Shown here one piece after another: positions 6,520-11,073 of a stretch of 11,073 bases of DNA; the stretch's first letter is position 1, and every line of letters begins with the position of its first letter. A program made the position numbers and the translations under genes. This stretch comes from CAZXWK01 sp964644675. GTDB lineage: Bacteria; Actinomycetota; Coriobacteriia; Anaerosomatales; JAAXUF01. The notes beneath the pieces were generated by a model, which was given only the letters and a program-made list of their open reading frames with translations, was not told the origin of the DNA and did not search any database. The stretch lies in assembly GCA_964644675.1 (NCBI GenBank), contig CAZXWK010000054.1, forward strand, positions 1 to 11,073, in the 5' to 3' direction.

Positions 6520-7230
6520 CTACTCCGACGGCTCGAAACGGAAGCCGACTCCGGGCTCGGTGAGGATGTGGCGCGGCACGCCCCCGGGCTCCTCGATCTT
6601 GCGGCGCAGGTGCGAGACGTGGACTCGGAGCGTCTGCGTGTCGCCCACGTACTCGGGGCCCCAGACGTTCTCGAGCAGCATGCGCGAGGTCACGACCCGG
6701 CCCCGGTTGCGGACGAGAAGCGCGAGGATGTCGAACTCGGTCCGCGTGAGCCGCACCTGCTCGCCGCGCACCACCACGGTGCGCCGGGCGAAGTCGACCG
6801 TGAGGTCGCCTGCGGAGACTTCGCCGACCGACGTGTCGGCGCTCGACGTGCGCCGGAGCAGCGCACGGATGCGGGCGAGCAGCTCACCGGTCGAGAACGG
6901 CTTGGTGAGGTAGTCGTCCGCGCCGAGGTCGAGAGCGGCGATCTTGTCCTCGTCGGCGTTGCGCACCGAGAGCACCAGTATGGGGCCGTGGTACCAATCG
7001 CGAAGCGCCCGGCATGCCTCGAGGCCGCTCATCCCCGGCAGCGTGAGGTCGAGGATCACGAGCTCCGGCGTGTGCTGAGCCGTCAGCTCCAAGCCTTCCT
7101 CGGCGGTCGCAGCAAGATCGACCGTGTAGTGGCGAGCCTGCAGCACCGAGCGCAGTGCGCGCCTGATCTGCTCCTCGTCGTCGACGACCAGGATCCGCGC
7201 TGCACGCTCGGGCGCGCCGTTCTCACTCAT
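6520..7230 (-). CDS. kdpE: Response regulator KdpE (OmpR family)
   Basis: A 236-residue DNA-binding response regulator that would activate kdp transcription when phosphorylated by its kinase. The receiver domain (about 11-125) has acidic pair D17/D18 in ILVVDDE, phosphoacceptor D61 in VILDLTLPGMSG, S88 in LVLSVRN (the KdpE-like 'LSvR' in place of the usual 'LTA'), and K110 in LTKPF. The C-terminal winged helix (about 140-234) contains LTRTEFDILALLVRNRGRVV, LLENVWGPEYVGDTQTLRVH and a GVGFRFEP end, close to E. coli KdpE. Start is the ATG at 7230 (MSENGAPERAARILVVDD); a longer in-frame version beginning upstream would only read through the kinase gene. It overlaps the kinase gene by 8 bp (ATGAGTGA), so the two are coupled. 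The likely target is the kdp gap just downstream. Confidence 0.95.
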   Translation of the reverse strand: MSENGAPERAARILVVDDEEQIRRALRSVLQARHYTVDLAATAEEGLELTAQHTPELVILDLTLPGMSGLEACRALRDWYHGPILVLSVRNADEDKIAALDLGADDYLTKPFSTGELLARIRALLRRTSSADTSVGEVSAGDLTVDFARRTVVVRGEQVRLTRTEFDILALLVRNRGRVVTSRMLLENVWGPEYVGDTQTLRVHVSHLRRKIEEPGGVPRHILTEPGVGFRFEPSE

Positions 7231-8803
7231 CAGCGCCTCCCGTGGCGACCGGCAGCTCGAGGACGAACCGGGCGCCATGTGGCGCCGCGTCCTCGACTCT
7301 GAGTTCTCCGTCCTGACTGCGCACGAGCTCGCGGGCGATGGCAAGCCCCAGCCCGGTGCCCGCGGGTGAGGATGTGGATGCCGCTCCGCGGTAGAACTTC
7401 TCGAACACGAGTTCCTTCTCCGTGGGGTCTATCCCCGGACCTCGGTCTTCGACCCACACCCGCAGCGAGCGAGCGCCGGCCCCGGCACCCACCGTCACCA
7501 TGCTGTCGGCCGGCGAGTATGCGAGCGCGTTCTCGACCAGGTTCTCGAGTGCACGCACGAGCTGCGCAAAATCGATCCGAACGTTGGGCAGCTCGTCCGG
7601 CAGCGTGAACTCGAGACGCTCACGCGAACGGCCGGGTAGGCGAGAGAGCATCGTGCCGAGCACGTCGCGCACGTCGTGCTCCTCGAAGTGGGGCTGCCAC
7701 GAATCCGACTCCAACCGCGACAGATCGAGCAGGTCGCCGATCGACGAGTTCAGCCGGGTGAGGTCCTCAGCGACCGCCTCGAGTTCCTCGGTCGTGCGCT
7801 CCACGGTCCTCGAATCGCCTTCGTCGAGCAGCCCGGTGACCCGCGCGGTCGCCGCGGCGAGCGGCGTCTTGAGCTCGTGGGACACCGAGGAAACGAGCGT
7901 CGACTTGAGCCTGTCGGCCTCGCGCAGCACCTCGGCGTGCGCCGCCTCCTCTTGAAGGCGCTGCCGCTCGAGCGAGGCAGCCGCCAGGTTCGCGACGGCT
8001 ACGAGCAGGCGGATGTCGTCCTCGCCCGGCTCGGCGGGGAGGAACCGGGCGAACAGGACTCCCTCGATCCCGGACGCGGTGAGCAGGGGCAGGAAGAGGC
8101 CGTCCGCCACCACTCCGGGAATCGCGGCAGCAGGCTCGACGGTGACCATCCCCTGCTCGGTCCCGGTGTGGCCCGGCGCGGAGCTGATGCCCTTGCCGGT
8201 CCGCAGCACCCACGCGACCAGGGCTTCCTCCCCCGACGAGGGCGTGGGGGCGCCCGCCGAGGACAGGCACCGCCCGGTCATCGCCCCTCCCGGGGCCGGC
8301 GCGTAGATCGCGGCGCGCGAAGCGTGGAGGACGCTGACGACTTCATCGGTGACGAACTCGGCGGTGGAGGCGACCGACTTCTCGGAAGCGATCCTGAACG
8401 AGAGCAGGTTGAGGAGCTCAAGCTCGCTTTGGCGCCTGACTGCGGCCTTCTCCCGCTCCCGAAGCACCGCCGTCTGCTGGCCGGCGACGAGCGCGATGAT
8501 GAGGAAGACGATCAGTCCAATCCACTCCGCCAGCTCGGCCACGGTCAGCCGGTAGTACGGAGGGATGTAGAGGAAGTCGAGCGCCAGGAACGCGACGATC
8601 GCGGCGACAGCGGTCGGTCGTACGCCAGCCACCCGTGCGATACCCATGATCACCGGCACGAACAGGAGCATGACGACCGTGATCGACAGGTAGGACCGCA
8701 GCGGCAGGAACGCCACGGCCGCAACCGCGACGCCGGCGACCGCGAACGGATAGCCCCCACCTGCCGAGACGAACCGCTTCCACCACATGCGAAGACCATA
8801 CAC
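7223..8803 (-). CDS. kdpD: KdpD-like membrane histidine kinase lacking the KdpD/Usp N-terminal domains
   Basis: About 526 residues, corresponding to the C-terminal half of KdpD. Order: four-helix DUF4118 membrane region (about 18-108), including the signature FLYIPPYYRLTV near 77-88; a linker coiled coil; a GAF-like domain (about 138-283); HisKA with SSVSHELKTPLAAA and phosphorylated His near 309; then the ATPase domain with NLVENA (421-426), DRGPGI (453-458) and GTGLGLA (482-488). It autophosphorylates and passes phosphate to KdpE, whose gene it overlaps by 8 bp. The N-terminal cytoplasmic ATP-binding and Usp domains of normal KdpD are absent, but are encoded separately at 1607-486. Start: GTG 8803, preceded by GGAG at five bases; GTG 8809 and ATG 8788 are in-frame alternatives. 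It lies about 70 bp after the TrkA pair and could have its own promoter. Confidence 0.93.
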   Translation of the reverse strand: MYGLRMWWKRFVSAGGGYPFAVAGVAVAAVAFLPLRSYLSITVVMLLFVPVIMGIARVAGVRPTAVAAIVAFLALDFLYIPPYYRLTVAELAEWIGLIVFLIIALVAGQQTAVLREREKAAVRRQSELELLNLLSFRIASEKSVASTAEFVTDEVVSVLHASRAAIYAPAPGGAMTGRCLSSAGAPTPSSGEEALVAWVLRTGKGISSAPGHTGTEQGMVTVEPAAAIPGVVADGLFLPLLTASGIEGVLFARFLPAEPGEDDIRLLVAVANLAAASLERQRLQEEAAHAEVLREADRLKSTLVSSVSHELKTPLAAATARVTGLLDEGDSRTVERTTEELEAVAEDLTRLNSSIGDLLDLSRLESDSWQPHFEEHDVRDVLGTMLSRLPGRSRERLEFTLPDELPNVRIDFAQLVRALENLVENALAYSPADSMVTVGAGAGARSLRVWVEDRGPGIDPTEKELVFEKFYRGAASTSSPAGTGLGLAIARELVRSQDGELRVEDAAPHGARFVLELPVATGGADE

Positions 8804-8811
8804 CGCCACTC

Positions 8812-8833
8812 CGCGCCGCGTCGGTGCGGCGCG
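8812..8833 (-). promoter_or_regulatory. GC-rich hairpin touching the ribosome site of the histidine kinase
   Basis: CGCGCCGC / GCGGCGCG, an 8-bp perfect stem with a 6-base loop (minus strand 8833-8826 with 8819-8812), ends on the first base of the GGAG that serves GTG 8803. It could hinder initiation at the kinase gene or serve as an attenuation element. In DNA this GC-rich a short stem could also be chance. Confidence 0.3.
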
Positions 8834-8837
8834 AACT

Positions 8838-8853
8838 CCGGGCGGCGCCCCGG
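8838..8853 (-). terminator. Possible weak terminator hairpin after the second trkA gene
   Basis: CCGGG / CCCGG with a 6-base loop begins about 20 bases after the trkA stop codon. There is no T tract, so it might only slow polymerase; read-through into the kinase gene is quite possible. Confidence 0.25.
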
Positions 8854-8872
8854 GCCGCTCGCGCGACCCGGC

Positions 8873-9535
8873 CTAGTGGACCCCGAACGTGCGCCTCAGG
8901 TTCGCTTCCTCACCACACGACGACAGGATGAGCACCTCGTCGCCGGAGTGGAGCACCGTGTCGCCCTTGGGCACGACGACTTCTCCGTCCGAGATGATCG
9001 CCATGACGTGCGCGCACTTGGGGATTGCGAGCTCGGCGAGTGACTTGCCCACCGCACGCGAGTCCGCGAGCAGGGTGATCTCGTCGATGACCATACCCTC
9101 GGCCGAGAGGGCCATGAGCGTGATCACGTCACCCAGGCCCACTTCCTTCTCGATGAGGCTGTAGATGACATTGGCAGTCGACACTGCGACATCCACGCCC
9201 CAGTTCCGCGTGAACATCCACTCGTTCTTGGGATGGTTGGTGCGCGCGAAGACCATAGGCACCTGGTGCGTCGTCTTGCTCAGGAAGGAGATGACCAGGT
9301 TGTCCTCGTCGTCGCCGGTGAGCGCGGCGACGAGATCGGCCTGTGCCACACCCGCACGGTCGAGCACGTTGGGCTCGCATCCGTCGCCGCGGAGCACGCG
9401 TACGCCGGGAAGCCGGGCCTCGACGTACTCGGCACGGTCAGGCCGCGACTCGACGAGCGTGACCTGATGGGTGGGCCGGAGCTTCTCGGCGAGGTAGATG
9501 CCGGACTTGCCGGCGCCCACGATGAGTACGTTCAC
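8873..9535 (-). CDS. trkA: TrkA/RCK-type K+ transport regulator, second of tandem pair
   Basis: About 220 residues: an N-terminal Rossmann RCK domain and a C-terminal TrkA_C domain (about 139-215, including AVGKSLAELAIPKCAHVMAI and the GDEVLIL end). The dinucleotide loop is VGAGKSG (G7, G9, G12), with E29 at the end of strand 2 (TLVESRPD), favouring NAD(H). Such proteins form cytosolic rings that gate TrkH/KtrB-type K+ translocators in response to NAD(H), ATP or c-di-AMP. I chose GTG 9535 because TAGGTGG lies five bases upstream, the same geometry as the kdp junctions, and because it yields the typical MNVLIVGAGK beginning; GTG 9544, abutting the previous stop, would add three residues. It resembles in arrangement the CeoB/CeoC pair of mycobacteria. 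No TrkH or KtrB gene is in the window. Confidence 0.92.
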   Translation of the reverse strand: MNVLIVGAGKSGIYLAEKLRPTHQVTLVESRPDRAEYVEARLPGVRVLRGDGCEPNVLDRAGVAQADLVAALTGDDEDNLVISFLSKTTHQVPMVFARTNHPKNEWMFTRNWGVDVAVSTANVIYSLIEKEVGLGDVITLMALSAEGMVIDEITLLADSRAVGKSLAELAIPKCAHVMAIISDGEVVVPKGDTVLHSGDEVLILSSCGEEANLRRTFGVH

Positions 9536-9547
9536 GGCCGCCACCTA
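9533..9547 (-). promoter_or_regulatory. Junction between the two trkA genes
   Basis: Minus strand reads TAGGTGGCGGCCGTG: stop of the first trkA, a Shine-Dalgarno-like AGGTGG, five bases, then GTG. It matches the stop/ribosome-site/start layout of the kdp junctions and decides the start of the second trkA. Confidence 0.65.
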
Positions 9548-10210
9548 CTCCTTCAGCCCGAGCAACCGCTCGAGCTTCTCGGCGCTCTCGCGGAGCACGT
9601 TGATGAACAGCAGGTCGCCCTTCTCGAAGGTGGTGCCTTCGACGGGCAGGATCGCCTGGCCGTTGCGGACGAGCGCCGAGACGGCCACCTCGCCCGGGAC
9701 GAGAAGGTCGGCCGGGGTCTTGCCGGCGAGTGACGCCGGAAGCTCGACCTCCATCATCTCCACCTCGGCGTTTCCGTACTGGTACTCGCTGTGAAGATCG
9801 GGGTGCGTGATCATGTCGAGCAACCGCGTGCTCGTCCACGTCACGGATGCGATGGTCGAGATACCCAGACCTCGGTAGATCTCGGCGCGTCGCGGGTCGT
9901 AGATCCGTGCGATGACACGTGGCACGCGGAAGTGCTCGCGCGCCGTGCGGGCGGCGACGATGTTGCTGTTATCGCCCGAGGTGACCGCGGCGAAGCAGTC
10001 GGCGTCGCGGATGCCCGCCTGCTCGAGCACGTCTCTGTCGAAGACCGGGCCGATGTACTTCTGGCCCATGATCTCATCGCCGTCTTCGCACTCGAACACG
10101 AGCGGGTCCTGGTCGATCACCGAGACCGAGTGGCCCTCGAACTCGAGCATTCGCGCGAGATAGCGACCCACTCGCCCGTATCCCCCGATGACAACGTGCA
10201 ACCGGTGCAT
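9545..10210 (-). CDS. trkA: TrkA/RCK-type K+ transport regulator, first of tandem pair
   Basis: A 221-residue cytosolic protein with an RCK_N Rossmann domain (about 4-120) and a TrkA_C domain (about 145-215). The dinucleotide loop is IGGYGRVG (G10, G12, G15) and strand 2 ends in D33 (VIDQDP), consistent with NAD(H). The C-terminal part (SLAGKTPADLLVPGEVAVSA, then GTTFEKGDLLFINV) is typical of TrkA_C. It differs clearly from its partner gene (only the fold motifs are shared), so the pair probably forms a mixed assembly, as with mycobacterial CeoB/CeoC. Start is ATG 10210, 17 bp after the ATPase stop, with only a weak purine stretch (GGGGTG then GCGGG) upstream. Tight spacing suggests co-transcription with the ATPase. 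The gated transporter is not in view. Confidence 0.92.
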   Translation of the reverse strand: MHRLHVVIGGYGRVGRYLARMLEFEGHSVSVIDQDPLVFECEDGDEIMGQKYIGPVFDRDVLEQAGIRDADCFAAVTSGDNSNIVAARTAREHFRVPRVIARIYDPRRAEIYRGLGISTIASVTWTSTRLLDMITHPDLHSEYQYGNAEVEMMEVELPASLAGKTPADLLVPGEVAVSALVRNGQAILPVEGTTFEKGDLLFINVLRESAEKLERLLGLKE

Positions 10211-10227
10211 CCCGCATCACCCCGCTT

Positions 10228-11073
10228 TCAGGTCGTAGCCGAAGCGGCCTGGGCCGCCGGAGCCTGGTCCTTGCGCCTGCGCAACCACATGCGCAGGAAG
10301 AACTTCCTGATCTCGTCGGCTATGAGCAGCGCAGGCGAGAACAGCGCGAGCACTCCCCACTCGTGCAGCGTGAGCGGGGCCGTGCTGAACACCTTCTGAA
10401 GGAACGGCACGTACATGAGCAACGCCACGCCGAGCAGTTCGGAACCGAGGCCCCACCAGCGCAACTTGTTGGTGAAGAATCCGATCTTGACGATGGACTG
10501 CACGTGCGTGCGCATCGCGAAGCCGTTTCCGACCTGCGCCATGACGATACCCGTCAAGGTCATCGTCGTCGCGGCCATGTAGATGCCGGTCGCGGGAACA
10601 CCCGCGCTGGGCATGTTGCCGAAGGCGGCCATCCCCGCCCAGTCGCCCCACGTCCACCCGGCCTCGAGGTAGCGGTAGAAGAAACCGAACAAGCCGATCG
10701 CGGCCGCGAGCGGACCGAGGAACAGGTACGCCTTGACCACCATGCCGCCGGTGAGGATCGGCGTGTTGGGCTTGCGCGGAGGACGCTGCATGACGCCGGG
10801 CTCGGGCTGCTCGAGTCCAAGTGCGAGTGCGGGGACCTGGTCGGTGAGCAGGTCGATCGTCAGGATCTGCAGCAGCGTGAGCGGCAGCGGGATCTTGAGG
10901 AAGATCATCGCGAGGAACGGGAACATCTCGGCGACGTTGGAGGTCTGGAAGTACGTCAGGAACCGGCGGATGTTGTCGAAGATCGTCCGGCCCTCTTCGA
11001 CCGCGTGGACGATGCTCGCGAAGTTGTCGTCAGTCAGGATCATGTCGGCGGCCTCGCGCGCGACGTCGGTGCC
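10228..11073 (-). CDS. Cation-transporting P-type ATPase, C-terminal fragment (runs off right edge)
   Basis: The visible 281 residues are the last third of a P-type ATPase. They begin GTDVAREAADMILTDDNFAS, the hinge region after the (missing) TGDGxND motif, and continue with IVHAVEEGRTIFDNIRRFLTY. The cation ATPase C-terminal domain then follows with about six membrane helices, including IPLPLTLLQILTIDLLTDQVPALALGLE (transport-site helix, quoted here with P, D and T residues typical of P2 ATPases: see TIDLLTD around residues 66-72). A short basic tail (LRMWLRRRKDQ) ends the protein. This is the same broad P2 branch as the fragment at the left edge, but it is a different gene end and the substrate (Ca, Mg, Na or K) cannot be assigned. 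The stop is 17 bp before trkA. Confidence 0.92.
   Translation of the reverse strand, partial: GTDVAREAADMILTDDNFASIVHAVEEGRTIFDNIRRFLTYFQTSNVAEMFPFLAMIFLKIPLPLTLLQILTIDLLTDQVPALALGLEQPEPGVMQRPPRKPNTPILTGGMVVKAYLFLGPLAAAIGLFGFFYRYLEAGWTWGDWAGMAAFGNMPSAGVPATGIYMAATTMTLTGIVMAQVGNGFAMRTHVQSIVKIGFFTNKLRWWGLGSELLGVALLMYVPFLQKVFSTAPLTLHEWGVLALFSPALLIADEIRKFFLRMWLRRRKDQAPAAQAASATT

Noticed and set aside
6520..7344. A 274-residue version of KdpE with an extended N-terminus
   Set aside because: The extra residues are an out-of-frame reading of the kinase C-terminus; ATG 7230 gives the family length and the coupled ATGAGTGA overlap.

Overview
This is a GC-rich window (I estimate mid-60s percent; not counted). 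Every gene I can support lies on the minus strand, so transcription runs from high to low coordinates. Gene content (kdp genes, a tandem pair of TrkA proteins, P-type ATPases), the many GTG starts and the very GC-rich third codon positions suggest a high-GC Gram-positive, probably Actinomycetota. I see no rRNA, tRNA or taxon-specific marker that would settle the lineage, and no mobile element, CRISPR array or RNA gene.

Layout in the direction of transcription: (1) 11073-10228, the C-terminal third of a cation-transporting P-type ATPase, cut by the window edge. (2) 10210-8873, two adjacent TrkA/RCK-type proteins that bind dinucleotides and normally gate K+ channels or transporters. (3) 8803-6520, a membrane histidine kinase resembling the C-terminal half of KdpD, overlapping kdpE, its response regulator. 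(4) 6519-6365, a regulatory gap with a possible KdpE site and leader hairpins. (5) 6364-1624, three very small membrane-protein genes (the third is kdpF), then kdpA, kdpB and kdpC, the high-affinity K+ pump KdpFABC. (6) 1607-486, a separate gene for the N-terminal half of KdpD (KdpD ATP-binding domain plus Usp domain), followed by a hairpin terminator. (7) 334-1, the N-terminal 111 residues of another P-type ATPase, cut by the left edge.

Together these form a K+/cation homeostasis island. The kinase and KdpE would switch on the KdpFABC pump under K+ limitation or osmotic stress. The N-terminal KdpD protein, made from the same operon as the pump, could feed nucleotide or second-messenger status back to the kinase. 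The TrkA pair and the two ATPases would adjust other cation fluxes.

The most notable points are the KdpD sensor split into two distant genes exactly between the Usp domain and the membrane domain; the run of three microproteins before kdpA; and an almost identical stop/Shine-Dalgarno/start arrangement (TAGGNGG, five bases, RTG) at four gene junctions. I did not find a wholly unknown system. The split sensor and the small upstream proteins are the best candidates for something under-described.
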